The notes under the pieces: generated by a model | The model's database searches: none | The model's input: the letters and a program-made list of their open reading frames with translations, nothing else | Told to the model about the DNA's origin: nothing | Translations under genes and position numbers: made by a program | NCBI RefSeq assembly: GCF_009833095.1 | Contig: NZ_QRCB01000018.1 | Span: 1-64,000, forward strand | Direction: 5' to 3' | DNA: 64,000 nucleotides | Source: Nitrosomonas sp. JL21 | GTDB lineage: Bacteria > Pseudomonadota > Gammaproteobacteria > Burkholderiales > Nitrosomonadaceae | Shown: in pieces, positions 41,871 through 51,451 of the stretch | Layout: each line of letters opens with the position of its first letter | How positions within the stretch are numbered: position 1 is the first letter of the stretch

Positions 41871-42059
41871 TTAGCCCTCTCCGTCCAGCAATTTGCCTGC
41901 GACTGCCCAATTCTCATCAGGAATTTCATCAAAACTGATATACGTATACGATCTGGGTTTCTTGGCAATGCGCTCCAGCGTATCGGTCAGTTCCTCGGCA
42001 ATCTGTTTTTTCTGTTCACGCGTTAATGTTCCGGCCACACGGATATTCACATACGGCAT
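41871..42059 (-). CDS. 4-oxalocrotonate tautomerase family protein
   Basis: A 62-residue tautomerase. Pro2 (MPYVNIRV), the catalytic N-terminal proline exposed after Met removal, is present, as is the KKPRSYTYISFDEI segment typical of the family. Such proteins form hexamers and catalyse keto-enol shifts; the physiological substrate here is unknown. AAGGAG lies six bases before ATG. It immediately precedes uvrC. Confidence 0.9.
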   Translation of the reverse strand: MPYVNIRVAGTLTREQKKQIAEELTDTLERIAKKPRSYTYISFDEIPDENWAVAGKLLDGEG

Positions 42060-42084
42060 ACAAGTCTCCTTGGAAATTTAATGG

Positions 42085-42813
42085 TTAGGGCTCGATATCG
42101 GCAATGATGCGAGTAAATACCTGCTCGAACATCGCCGTCGTCAAGCGCTTGGTTTGTGTATTGTAGCGGCTGCAGTGGTAGCTGTCATAAAGTCTCAGAC
42201 CATCGCCGGCCGGCAAATCATGCACGGCACCATGAGCGAAAGGATAGTTCTTCATTTTCAGTTGCAAACCCATCAATACTGCTTGATGCGCAACGGTTCC
42301 GAGTGCGAGCACTGCCGCGCCGTCATGCTCAGCGAACAGTTTCAATTCGGCTGCCAGATACTGATTGCATTGCTTTATTTCCTGCGGTGTCGGCTTGTTT
42401 TCCGGCGGCAAGCATTTTACCGCATTGGTGATGCGGCAACCGATGAGCCGCAGATCGTCATCGGCGGCAATCGATTCCGGCTGCGTTGAAAAACCGAACT
42501 TATGCAATGTCTGATACAGTAAAATTCCTGCATAATCGCCGGTAAATGGACGTCCTGTGCGGTTCGCGCCATGCATGCCCGGGGCGAGACCGACAATCAA
42601 CAGCTTAGGCCAATTTTCGCCAAACGCGCTGACCGGACGAGCATGGTAACTGGGATGTTGCGTTCGCACGGATTGCAAAAAACCGGCCAGGCGCTGGCAC
42701 TGCTGGCAATCCAGCACATCCGGGACACGGCAGGAATGCAGTACAGAATCTTTTGTCATAGGTGAAGTGAATTCATTGATGATGGTTGTTTCATTGAAAA
42801 TATGGCTCTGCAT
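42085..42813 (-). CDS. Uracil-DNA glycosylase, family 5 (UDGb)-like
   Basis: A protein of about 242 residues in the family 4/5 uracil-DNA glycosylase superfamily, which removes uracil and other deaminated bases from DNA. The active-site loop is GLAPGMHGANRTGRPFTGD, typical of family 5 with no acidic catalytic residue, and the second motif is YHCSRYNTQTKRLT. Cysteines near the N-terminus (DCQQC) and in RITNAVKC may contribute to an iron-sulfur cluster. The start is uncertain: 42843, 42813 or 42759. It lies just upstream of the tautomerase gene. Confidence 0.85.
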   Translation of the reverse strand: MQSHIFNETTIINEFTSPMTKDSVLHSCRVPDVLDCQQCQRLAGFLQSVRTQHPSYHARPVSAFGENWPKLLIVGLAPGMHGANRTGRPFTGDYAGILLYQTLHKFGFSTQPESIAADDDLRLIGCRITNAVKCLPPENKPTPQEIKQCNQYLAAELKLFAEHDGAAVLALGTVAHQAVLMGLQLKMKNYPFAHGAVHDLPAGDGLRLYDSYHCSRYNTQTKRLTTAMFEQVFTRIIADIEP

Positions 42814-42909
42814 AACTTCCGGGGACTTTCTCACATGCGCCACTGCAATTCAACGCCTTTCCGCAGCGTAATCCATGCGCTGAAATGCTAGGCATTCGAA
42901 CGAGCCGCC

Positions 42910-44697
42910 ATGTTCAGTCACCTCTGCAAAACTGCACATTCCGCGATCCTATGCCGGTTCGTCATCGGACTGTTCGTCATGCTCATGCATGATGCCGCAT
43001 TCGCCATTATTCCGCTCGAAGCAACCAAGAACCCGGGGCCGGTCATTTTGTCAGCTTCCGATGATATCCAAAAATTTCTGCTCAAATACGTCAAATTACC
43101 GGCCGAACCGTTTTCTGATAGCAGCGCTGAAAAAACGTTCCTTTACCGCCTTCAGAAAGAGATACCCAGCTTATTGGCAACCGAAGGCTATTTTTCGCCC
43201 AAGATTACGCTGTCCCATCGCGCTCTGGATGACAGCGTTCAGCACGAAATCCAGGTCGATGCTGGCCCGCTGATGCGCGTCGGGGACGTATCGATTACTT
43301 TCCAAGGCGATATTACCCAGGATCGTGAAGCCTACCGGAAGCGGATCGAACACATACGCGAGAGTTGGTCATTAAAGCGCGATGCGCCATTTCGTTCTGG
43401 TGATTGGGAGCAAGCAAAATCAACGTTACTCGCCACGGTCGCCGAAGAAGATTTTGCCGCAGCGCAGATTGTATCCAGCCAGGCCAGCATTGATCCTGAG
43501 CACGCTCGCGCCAATCTTGCCATTGTCATTGATTCCGGGCCGGTATTTTATTTGGGCGACATTCACATTGAAGGACTGGAGCGTTATGATCAATCGATGA
43601 TCCTCGATCTCGCTCCCTTCAAGGCAGGCGATGCGTACCGGCGCGACGCATTGCAGCTTTTTCAGATCACGCTGCAAAAGGCGCCGCAATTCGGCACGGT
43701 ATCAGTCACGATTTCGACCGACATTGCCCAGCATGCGGCCACGCCCGTGCAGGTGGCCGTGACCGAGATCCAGTCACAGCGTTTTGCTTTCGGCGCGGGC
43801 TACAGCTCCAACAATGGCGGACGCGGAGAAATCAATTACCGCAATCATAATTTTCTCGATCGCGCCTGGAATTTGACCAGCATGCTGCGCCTGGAACAAA
43901 GGCGCCAGACATTTTTTGCCGGGATCGATACATTGCCCGACCGGAATAATGTGTTTTATTCGCTCGGCGCGAATCTGCAAATGACGGATATCGAAAACTT
44001 GAAAACCATCGAGCAGAAAATCGGCCTGAGCCGCAATTTTCAGACAGCCGAGACGCAAATGCAATTCGGGTTGAACTGGCAGCGCGAAGATAAGCGTCCC
44101 GACGGCGCCATTCATCAGATTAATAAGGCGTTGACCCTGGATTGGCGCTGGCGCCGCCAAATCATCGACAATCCGCTCCACATCCGCCGCGGTGATGCGA
44201 CTGAAATCCGCATCGGTGGCGGCACGCAATTTCTGTTATCCGACCAGGATTTCATTCGCGCCTATGCACGCCATCAAAGCTGGTGGCCGGTCGGTTCCCA
44301 GGATGTGATCTTTTTTCGAGCCGAAGTGGGCTATACTTTGGCTTCCTCCCGCTTCGGCATACCCCAGGAATATCTTTTCCGGGCCGGTGGTATTCAATCG
44401 ATTCGCGGCTATGATTTCAAAAGTATCGGCGTCCAGGAAGGCAGCGCCATCGTCGGAGGCCGTATCATGGCGACCGGTACCGTCGAATATACGCACTGGC
44501 TGACGCAGCAATGGGGCGCCGCTGCATTTGCAGATATCGGCAGTGCTGCAGATAGCTGGCATAGAATGCATCCCTTCCTGGGCTATGGCGGTGGCATTCG
44601 CTGGCGCAGCCCGGCTGGGCCGATTGCGCTGGACTTAGCCCGCTCCCACGAAACCGGCACGCTGCGTTTTCATTTTTCAATGGCGATTGTGTTTTAG
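42910..44697 (+). CDS. tamA: Translocation and assembly module subunit TamA
   Basis: The 595-residue Omp85-family protein works with TamB in outer-membrane assembly. It has a signal peptide (cut near DAAFAIIP), POTRA domains (about 40-270, e.g. VGDVSITFQGDITQD, YLGDIHIEGLERYD) and a 16-stranded barrel with the conserved FRAGGIQSIRGYDFKSIG near 485-502 and ending HFSMAIVF with a terminal aromatic. tamB starts 15 bases after its stop, so they form an operon. Confidence 0.93.
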   Translation: MFSHLCKTAHSAILCRFVIGLFVMLMHDAAFAIIPLEATKNPGPVILSASDDIQKFLLKYVKLPAEPFSDSSAEKTFLYRLQKEIPSLLATEGYFSPKITLSHRALDDSVQHEIQVDAGPLMRVGDVSITFQGDITQDREAYRKRIEHIRESWSLKRDAPFRSGDWEQAKSTLLATVAEEDFAAAQIVSSQASIDPEHARANLAIVIDSGPVFYLGDIHIEGLERYDQSMILDLAPFKAGDAYRRDALQLFQITLQKAPQFGTVSVTISTDIAQHAATPVQVAVTEIQSQRFAFGAGYSSNNGGRGEINYRNHNFLDRAWNLTSMLRLEQRRQTFFAGIDTLPDRNNVFYSLGANLQMTDIENLKTIEQKIGLSRNFQTAETQMQFGLNWQREDKRPDGAIHQINKALTLDWRWRRQIIDNPLHIRRGDATEIRIGGGTQFLLSDQDFIRAYARHQSWWPVGSQDVIFFRAEVGYTLASSRFGIPQEYLFRAGGIQSIRGYDFKSIGVQEGSAIVGGRIMATGTVEYTHWLTQQWGAAAFADIGSAADSWHRMHPFLGYGGGIRWRSPAGPIALDLARSHETGTLRFHFSMAIVF

Positions 44698-44711
44698 GTA
44701 TTAGGTACTGT

Positions 44712-47700
44712 ATGTCAGATCAACCCGATCCCACTCACCCCATCCCCAGCAAACCTTCGCGCGCTCGGCGATGGTTGCGGTGGGCATTGACCACACTGAT
44801 AGTCGGCGTCATGACGGGCTATTGGCTATTCAATAGTTCAGCCGGTTTGCAATTGACGCTTGCTTCGATCAGCCGCTTAAGTTCCGGAACGATACAATTT
44901 GACGGCGTTCACGGCACGCTGCACGACCTATCCATCGACAACGTTCATATCATCAGCGATAAGCACGTACTCACCGCCCGCCATCTCCGGGCCGACTGGT
45001 ATCCCAATCAACTCCTTCAGAGACAAATCCATATTCACCGTTTGTCGGCTGCATCCGTGCATATCCAGCTATTGCCGCCGTCATCGGAACAGGCTCGTTC
45101 CACGCTACCCGACAGCCTTCGTCTTCCCGTCAGTGTTGCGCTGGACGCGTTGAAAATCGATGCAGTCCAGTTCACGCCGGCTGGCGCAGAAGCTCCTGAA
45201 GACATCATGTCCGACCTTACGCTGTCTCTGAACAGCGACGGTGATCGCCATCGACTGACGCGCTTGCATGCCCTGACGCCCTGGGGCATCGCTCGCGCGC
45301 AAGCCCAGCTCGAAGGCGAAGCGCCTTTTGCGCTATCCGGTCAGATCGATTTATCAGGTCCGGAGCCCTGGGAAAGTATACGCACCGAGATGAGCGGAAA
45401 TCTGGAGCAGATAACTATCAGCATGACTGCCGAGCAACCGGGTGCCAGCGCGAAACTCAATGCCCAATTACAGCCATTCTCAGCCAATCCGCTGACGCAG
45501 CTCGACGTCGATGCACAACAACTCAATCCAGCGCATTTTTTCTCTGAAGTGCCCAGCGCCAGCCTAGCTATCACCGCGCATTTGGCAACCGGCAGTGATG
45601 AGCGATTGGCAGGCACTATTCACATTCATAATACAGTCGCACTCCCCATCGATCAGAACGGCTTGCCATTCACACACATCCGTGCACAGACGGCAGTTTT
45701 TCGCGAAACGTTGCAATTAACCGATTTACACGCAGAAATCGGCAACGGTCAGGCCATCCAAGGCAGCCTGACCTGGCATTGGAAAGAACAGTCGGCATCC
45801 GCACAGCTCCAGGTTAAGCAAGTCAATCCTCAGCATATCGACAGCCGCATCCATGCCGGCCGGGTATCCGGGCAAATCACTGTTGCCACAGATGCGCACC
45901 GCCAATCCGCTCACATCGACCTCAAGGATCGCGCGTTCAATTTAACCGCCAACGTGATGCGCGATGAAGATGCGATCACGCTCGAGCAATTCATGCTGCG
46001 GCGCAATCAATCTCAGCTAACCGGACATGGAAAACTCGATCCCAGCGGAAAACGCGTGTTCCAACTGACTGCACAGTTGAGCAATTTCAATATCGCCGAA
46101 TTCATTCAAGCGCCGGCTTCCAACCTGAACGCGGTGTTTCACGCTTCCGGTCAATTATCTCCTGAACCATCGGGAACACTCGACTATACGATTCAGAAAA
46201 GCAGGCTCGGCAAATCCGCAGTAACCGGCGTCGGTCAGCTCGGATTCAACGGATGGGAACAACTCAAGGGCAAAGCAGAACTGACGATCGGGTCGAACCG
46301 ACTGTCGCTGCATGGCGACCTGGGCGCAACCAACGATGCCTATCAACTCACGATCAATGCGCCAGCGCTGGAACAGTTGGGATTTGGTCTGAGTGGCGAT
46401 GTGCAGGCGAACGTCAGTGGAAAGAAACAGCGGGCAGCGCGCGATATCGTTCTAAAACTCGCCAGCCGCCGGCTGCAGTTGTCGGGAAATCATCAGATAT
46501 TCGGATTTAGTGCAGAGGGTCAGATGCACCGTGACGCGGTGACGCTCAATCTGACCGCCGCGCAATATGTCGCGAGCGGAACATCGCGGCTGAAGGACTT
46601 GAATGTTCGAATGAACGGTGCTCTGTCCGATCATCGCATCAGCGCCAGCGCGCTGATCAATGACGACATTCCGCTGCAGATCGAAGCCAATGGCCGGATC
46701 ACAATGAAAACGCAGTTGTCTGCGCTGCGCTGGCAGGGCCAATTGAGTAAACTCTCCTCGTCCGGAAAAATACCCATCCGTTTGCAAGCGCCGACGTCGT
46801 TATCGATCAGCGCGGACTCCCTTACGCTCGACCATGCCGTATTGGCCATTTCCGACGGATTTTTGAGCATCGAGCATCTGGCGTGGACACCCAAGTCATG
46901 GAAAACGCAGGGACATTTCTCAGGCATTGCGATTTACCCAGGCAATCCGCAGTATATCCCTCCCCTGGCGCTGCACATGGGCGGCAACTGGGATTTTATT
47001 TCGGATAACCGGCTAAAAGGCCATCTGCATCTCCATCGCGAACGGGGAGACTGGCAATTACCCGGAGACATACCGCAGCTGGCCGGTTTGGAAAGATTTC
47101 AGCTACACGTCACCGCGCAGCGTGACGCCATTGCGAGCTCGTTTGAATTGATCAGCCAACATCTGGGCAATGCCAAAGCGCGCCTGAACGTACCGATCAA
47201 ACATTCGAACCAGCGCTGGTCGGTTGCCGATAATGCGCCACTGACCGGCGACGTGAGCGCGCAAATCAATCACTTGAAATGGCTGGATTCGCTGATGGGC
47301 GCGGGCATTTCGATGAACGGACGGCTTCAGGCTCAAGCGCATATTGGCGGAACACTCAGCAAGCCCGATATTCAGGGCACGGTCACCGGCAAGGAGCTCA
47401 GTATTTTATTGCTGGAACAGGGCATTGATCTGCAGCAGGGCAATCTCTCCGCCACGTTCCAACAGGCTGATCTGGTGATCGACCGACTGCATTTTGTCAG
47501 TCCGCATCCTCCACCACCGCAGGATCGATTGCTCAAGAATGTGCAATTGAACCATACAAGCGGTTCGTTGACTGTCGCAGGGCACCTTGGACTCACCGGC
47601 AATGAAAGCCGTTTGAATATCACGTTGAGCGAATTACCGGTCGCGCACAAAACCAATTACTGGATCATTGCATCCGGATCCGGCCAGGCCCGGTTGCAAT

Positions 47701-48551
47701 CCAAACGCTTAAGCCTCACCGGTCATCTGACGGCTGATGCCGGGTTATTGTTGCAACCTCCGGAGAATCGTCCGGAATTGTCTGATGACATTGTGTTTAC
47801 CAATGTTGCGCCAGATCCTGCACAGCAAAAATTATCGCTGGATCTAGACATGAATCTGAATCTCGGGGAACGATTCTTCATCCGAGCTTCGGGGTTGGAA
47901 GGCCGGCTCGCTGGCCAGTTGCAAATACTGGACGACAAAAAGCGCAAACTCAAGGTCAACGGCACCATAGCTGCACAGGACACTACATTCAAGGCGTACG
48001 GCCAGGATCTGACGGTCAGGCGGGGCATCGTCAGCTTTCAGGGGCCGCTGGATGATCCGGCATTGAGTGTACTGGCGGTGCGCGAAGGATTGCAGGTCGA
48101 AGCGGGCGTTGAAATCCTCGGCTCGGTACGCCATCCCCAAGTCAGGTTGGTTTCCACGCCGAATGTCTCGGAAACCGAAAAACTGTCATGGATCGTTCTT
48201 GGCCGGAAACCCGATCCCGGCGGTCTCGATGCCACGGCGCTAGTGGCCGCAGCCGGGTCGATCCTGGGCGGGCAATCCGGCAGCGGCATCACCGAGCAAA
48301 TCACCCGTACCTTCGGTCTGGATGAATTGACGATTAAGCAGGCCGGTGTCGGCAGCTCGTTGAGCGGACAGATCGGCGTGGTTGGAAAACGACTTTCATC
48401 CCGCGCGTATTTGAGCTATGAACGCAGCCTGGCCACGACCACGATGGGCATCACCAAACTGACCTATAACCTGACGCCGCGAATAACGATCGTGACCCAG
48501 GCCGGTGAAGATAATGCGGCTGATCTGTTCTATACGCTGCAATTTGATTAA
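44712..48551 (+). CDS. tamB: Translocation and assembly module subunit TamB
   Basis: The 1279-residue AsmA-like protein is anchored by one N-terminal span (about 22-42: LTTLIVGVMTGYWLFNSSAG), followed by a long beta-taco periplasmic body. The C-terminal TamB domain (about 930-1279) contains GRKPDPGGLDATALVAAAGS, FGLDELTIKQAG and ends YTLQFD, the contact with TamA. Recent work gives TamB-like proteins a role in phospholipid transport to the outer membrane. The last 170 bases are found again, decayed, at 50528-50697. Confidence 0.93.
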   Translation: MSDQPDPTHPIPSKPSRARRWLRWALTTLIVGVMTGYWLFNSSAGLQLTLASISRLSSGTIQFDGVHGTLHDLSIDNVHIISDKHVLTARHLRADWYPNQLLQRQIHIHRLSAASVHIQLLPPSSEQARSTLPDSLRLPVSVALDALKIDAVQFTPAGAEAPEDIMSDLTLSLNSDGDRHRLTRLHALTPWGIARAQAQLEGEAPFALSGQIDLSGPEPWESIRTEMSGNLEQITISMTAEQPGASAKLNAQLQPFSANPLTQLDVDAQQLNPAHFFSEVPSASLAITAHLATGSDERLAGTIHIHNTVALPIDQNGLPFTHIRAQTAVFRETLQLTDLHAEIGNGQAIQGSLTWHWKEQSASAQLQVKQVNPQHIDSRIHAGRVSGQITVATDAHRQSAHIDLKDRAFNLTANVMRDEDAITLEQFMLRRNQSQLTGHGKLDPSGKRVFQLTAQLSNFNIAEFIQAPASNLNAVFHASGQLSPEPSGTLDYTIQKSRLGKSAVTGVGQLGFNGWEQLKGKAELTIGSNRLSLHGDLGATNDAYQLTINAPALEQLGFGLSGDVQANVSGKKQRAARDIVLKLASRRLQLSGNHQIFGFSAEGQMHRDAVTLNLTAAQYVASGTSRLKDLNVRMNGALSDHRISASALINDDIPLQIEANGRITMKTQLSALRWQGQLSKLSSSGKIPIRLQAPTSLSISADSLTLDHAVLAISDGFLSIEHLAWTPKSWKTQGHFSGIAIYPGNPQYIPPLALHMGGNWDFISDNRLKGHLHLHRERGDWQLPGDIPQLAGLERFQLHVTAQRDAIASSFELISQHLGNAKARLNVPIKHSNQRWSVADNAPLTGDVSAQINHLKWLDSLMGAGISMNGRLQAQAHIGGTLSKPDIQGTVTGKELSILLLEQGIDLQQGNLSATFQQADLVIDRLHFVSPHPPPPQDRLLKNVQLNHTSGSLTVAGHLGLTGNESRLNITLSELPVAHKTNYWIIASGSGQARLQSKRLSLTGHLTADAGLLLQPPENRPELSDDIVFTNVAPDPAQQKLSLDLDMNLNLGERFFIRASGLEGRLAGQLQILDDKKRKLKVNGTIAAQDTTFKAYGQDLTVRRGIVSFQGPLDDPALSVLAVREGLQVEAGVEILGSVRHPQVRLVSTPNVSETEKLSWIVLGRKPDPGGLDATALVAAAGSILGGQSGSGITEQITRTFGLDELTIKQAGVGSSLSGQIGVVGKRLSSRAYLSYERSLATTTMGITKLTYNLTPRITIVTQAGEDNAADLFYTLQFD

Positions 48552-48585
48552 TGCGCTTGTTTACTTCGATACCGAACAGCTTTCC

Positions 48586-48762
48586 TTATTGAAAGGGCAA
48601 TCTGCCAATGAGCCTCGTCAGTACCCGTTTGTGGCCATCGATGATTTCTTCAGCAAGCTGTAACTGATCCCCTTCCCGATACTCCCAGCGCAGCACACCC
48701 TTGAAAATCAGAACTGACACATAGGTGAGGTGGGGAAATAATCTGATGAATTTGCTGATGAA
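48586..48762 (-). pseudogene. Open C-terminal fragment of unknown gene
   Basis: A minus-strand frame without a start or RBS reads FPHLTYVSVLIFKGVLRWEY and REGDQLQLAEEIIDGHKRVL to a TAA at 48586-48588. Composition looks protein-like and the ending is LTRLIGRLPFQ. It may be the tail of a lost gene caught between tamB and the oxidase gene. Alternatively a GTG at 48720 could give a 44-residue protein. Confidence 0.3.
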
Positions 48763-48832
48763 CTTCGGCTACTTATCAGATTTTATTAACTCTGTTAATC
48801 TAGCGCTAAAATTAATATCAGAAGGTGTTATT

Positions 48833-50371
48833 GTGTCCAAAAATTATTTTCCTGCGCCAATGGTTCGGTATCTTAAATCACGCCTATTCACTGTTTTAAT
48901 CTTATCTTCTATTTACACAAGCATAACTCCCGCCCTGGCAGTATCAGATGCTCATTTGAAAGGGAAATTTGGTCCGCTGCACGATTGGCCCATCATCCCG
49001 ATCGCCATGATGCTCATGCCTGATGGGCGGATATTCGCTTATGGCACTGATACTCAAGGCGAACAAGGCGCTAAATTGCATTACGCCATCTGGAATCCTT
49101 CAGAAGGTATTGGCGCCAATGCATTTGAAACACTACCCAATACCACCAATACCGACATCTTCTGCGGCGCGCAAGCATTGATTCCCGGATCAGGTCATGC
49201 GCTTCTTCTCGGCGGAGATGCTACAGTGAAAGGGGAGCGCAATTATGGAAATAATAATGTCAACATCTTTAATCCAAATGCAGATGCGCTGGTACGGCAG
49301 AGCAAGAATATGGCTTTTAAACGCTGGTATGGAACCGCAATAACCTTAGCAAATGGGGAACATGCCATACTGGGTGGTCGGAGCAACAGATATTGGATAG
49401 GACCATCAACTTATTCGTCCATACCGGAAGTACGTGCGAAAAACGGTAATTGGCGTTCTCTGAGTTCAGCAAGCAGCGATTTCGCTTATGGAGAATATGG
49501 CGGAGACTCGTGGTTTTATCCTCGTGCCTGGGTAAACCCGCAAGGTAATCTATTCGTTCTTAGCCATTATGGTTTGATGTACAAGCTTGTTACATCAGGA
49601 ACCGGTACGCTCACCAAATATGCAACAAAAGCTATAAACAGTAACTATACCTTGCCGAGCGTAATGTTTGCGCCCGGGCGCATTCTCTCCCTCCGCAATA
49701 ATCGCGCCGCAATCATCGTTAATATCAATGGCACTGGTGAGCCTGTCATATCCTCGGCTGGCTTGTTATCCAAGGATCGCCAGCACAGCAATGCGACAGT
49801 ACTTGCTAATGGCCAGGTCTGGGTTAACGGCGGTTCAACGACCGGCAATTCGAAAGTCGGTATGGTATTAACGTCGGAACTTTGGAATCCGACAACCAAT
49901 AAATGGACAATAACAGCCAGCGCGGCGGCCGCACGATTGTATCATTCTGCTTCGATTCTTCTCGCTGATGGATCTGTACTGACTGGCGGAGGAGGTGCAG
50001 AAGGTCCTTTCAAACATTTGAACGGTGAAATCTATTATCCGCCTTACCTGTTCAAAAAAGATGGCAGCGGCGAATTTGCGTTTCGTCCGGAAATCATTGA
50101 TGCCCCGACATCGATGATCGGCTGGGATGAAAATTTTTCACTCCAGGCGGACGAAAGCATTGCCAAAGTCACGCTGGTGCGTGTCGGTGCAGTCACACAT
50201 TCTTTCAATAGTGAGACCCGTTTTTTTAATCTTCCCATTTCACGAAGCGGGAACATTGTCACCGTCCGGTCTCCAAAAACAGCCAACATAGCACCGCCAG
50301 GCTTTTACCTGCTGTTTGTGTGGAATGCTGAAGGTGTCCCTTCTATCGCAAGGATTTTAGAGATCGGATAA
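48833..50371 (+). CDS. Galactose-oxidase-like copper radical oxidase (kelch, DUF1929)
   Basis: An exported oxidase of about 512 residues: signal peptide (VLILSSIYTSITPALA), a kelch beta-propeller, and a C-terminal DUF1929 early-set domain. All residues of the galactose oxidase copper-radical site have counterparts: Cys111 in DIFCGAQA (partner of the thioether-linked Tyr), Tyr166 in KRWYGTA, Tyr370-His371 in RLYHSAS and His456 in VTHSFNS. Such enzymes oxidise primary alcohols or aldehydes to the next level with O2, giving H2O2. The GTG at 48833 is preferred because AGAAGG lies seven bases upstream; the frame is open from 48725. It lies between tamB and a decayed copy of the tamB end. Confidence 0.88.
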   Translation: MSKNYFPAPMVRYLKSRLFTVLILSSIYTSITPALAVSDAHLKGKFGPLHDWPIIPIAMMLMPDGRIFAYGTDTQGEQGAKLHYAIWNPSEGIGANAFETLPNTTNTDIFCGAQALIPGSGHALLLGGDATVKGERNYGNNNVNIFNPNADALVRQSKNMAFKRWYGTAITLANGEHAILGGRSNRYWIGPSTYSSIPEVRAKNGNWRSLSSASSDFAYGEYGGDSWFYPRAWVNPQGNLFVLSHYGLMYKLVTSGTGTLTKYATKAINSNYTLPSVMFAPGRILSLRNNRAAIIVNINGTGEPVISSAGLLSKDRQHSNATVLANGQVWVNGGSTTGNSKVGMVLTSELWNPTTNKWTITASAAAARLYHSASILLADGSVLTGGGGAEGPFKHLNGEIYYPPYLFKKDGSGEFAFRPEIIDAPTSMIGWDENFSLQADESIAKVTLVRVGAVTHSFNSETRFFNLPISRSGNIVTVRSPKTANIAPPGFYLLFVWNAEGVPSIARILEIG

Positions 50372-50899
50372 AAATCGTTGATTTTCTCAGAACCATGAGA
50401 TTGGAAGCTAATGAATATTGGAATGAAGTTTCCCCAATACATAGCGGAGTAAAAATAATGCAATCGACGCACACTGCCTCATGACATTGAAGTTCTCAAG
50501 CAGTGTTGCAATAAAGCCAACAAATTTCGTGGTGGAGAAACGGCTTTCTTCGCGGGCGTATTTGAGCTATGAGCGCAGCCTGGCCACACCACAATGGGCA
50601 TCACCAAACTGACCTATAACCTGACACCGCGTATAACGATCGTGACCCAGGCCGACGAGAAGTAATGCGGCTGATCTGTTCTATATCTTGCAATTAAAGT
50701 GCGCCATGCGTCTCGGCGCAGCCCACAAATGCCATTGTGTCGCTTAATTTGCAAAGAGTTTACATTCTCTCAACAATTGAACACCCTCCCCTCGGTATAG
50801 TTCGTTCCATGCAGTAACGTGTTTTTTTATTCATGGAAGATACTCATTCTTCTGATTAAAAAAACGAATTCAGTTGAATCTCGATGATGGGAGGGAACC
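50372..50899. other. Intergenic region with decayed tamB end
   Basis: After the oxidase stop, about 155 bases show nothing recognisable. Then comes the tamB fragment (50528-50697), followed by about 200 bases that should hold the cheW promoter. No clear sigma-28 site was found. Confidence 0.5.
50528..50697 (+). pseudogene. tamB: Duplicated tamB 3' end, frameshifted
   Basis: The sequence matches the last 170 bases of tamB (48377-48551) closely: VEKRLSSRAYLSYERSLAT, then TYNLTPRITIVTQA in another frame, then LQL before a stop. A one-base deletion (GCCACACCACAATGGG for GCCACGACCACGATGGG) and a nearby one-base insertion put it out of frame in the middle. No start or upstream tamB sequence is present. 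Confidence 0.9.
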
Positions 50900-51406
50900 A
50901 TGGCAACACCAGGACAAGCAACAAAACGTACAGCAGCAGCGCCACTGATCGCATCTGATGGGATCACGAATGAGTATCTGACGTTCCGGCTCGGCAGTGA
51001 GGAATATGGCATCGAGATCCTGAAAGTCCAGGAAATCCGCCGTTACGATGCAATCACGCATATCGCCAATTCACCCGACTATATCAAAGGCGTGATCAAT
51101 CTGCGCGGCACCATCGTGCCCATCATCGATATGCGCATCAAGTTCAATCTGGATCATGCGGCCCATGATCGATTCACGGTCGTGATCATTCTGACCGTCG
51201 CAGACCGAGTCATGGGAATCCTGGTCGATGGCGTGTCGGACGTGATCACGCTGGCGGATGATCAAGTGCGCCCGGCTCCCGGCCTGGGTTCGGTGATCGA
51301 AACCGACTACATCATGGGATTGGGTACCGTGGACGAAAGGATGCTGATATTGATCGACATCGAAAAATTGATGCGCAGCAGCGATATCGGTCTGATTTCC
51401 CATTAG
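50900..51406 (+). CDS. cheW: Chemotaxis coupling protein CheW
   Basis: The 168-residue CheW links chemoreceptors to the CheA kinase. After a 25-residue Ala/Thr-rich tail the SH3-like fold starts at EYLTFRLGSEEYGIEILKVQ. The receptor-contact segment NLRGTIVPIIDMRIKF and later VDGVSDVITLADDQV are conserved. GGAGGG lies four bases before the ATG. It forms a two-gene unit with the MCP that starts 45 bases downstream. No cheA, cheY or cheB adjoins, so it must work with proteins encoded elsewhere. Confidence 0.95.
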   Translation: MATPGQATKRTAAAPLIASDGITNEYLTFRLGSEEYGIEILKVQEIRRYDAITHIANSPDYIKGVINLRGTIVPIIDMRIKFNLDHAAHDRFTVVIILTVADRVMGILVDGVSDVITLADDQVRPAPGLGSVIETDYIMGLGTVDERMLILIDIEKLMRSSDIGLISH

Positions 51407-51451
51407 ACGAATTATCGAACAGATTTCATCAATTCTTTTTCAAGGAGCATC

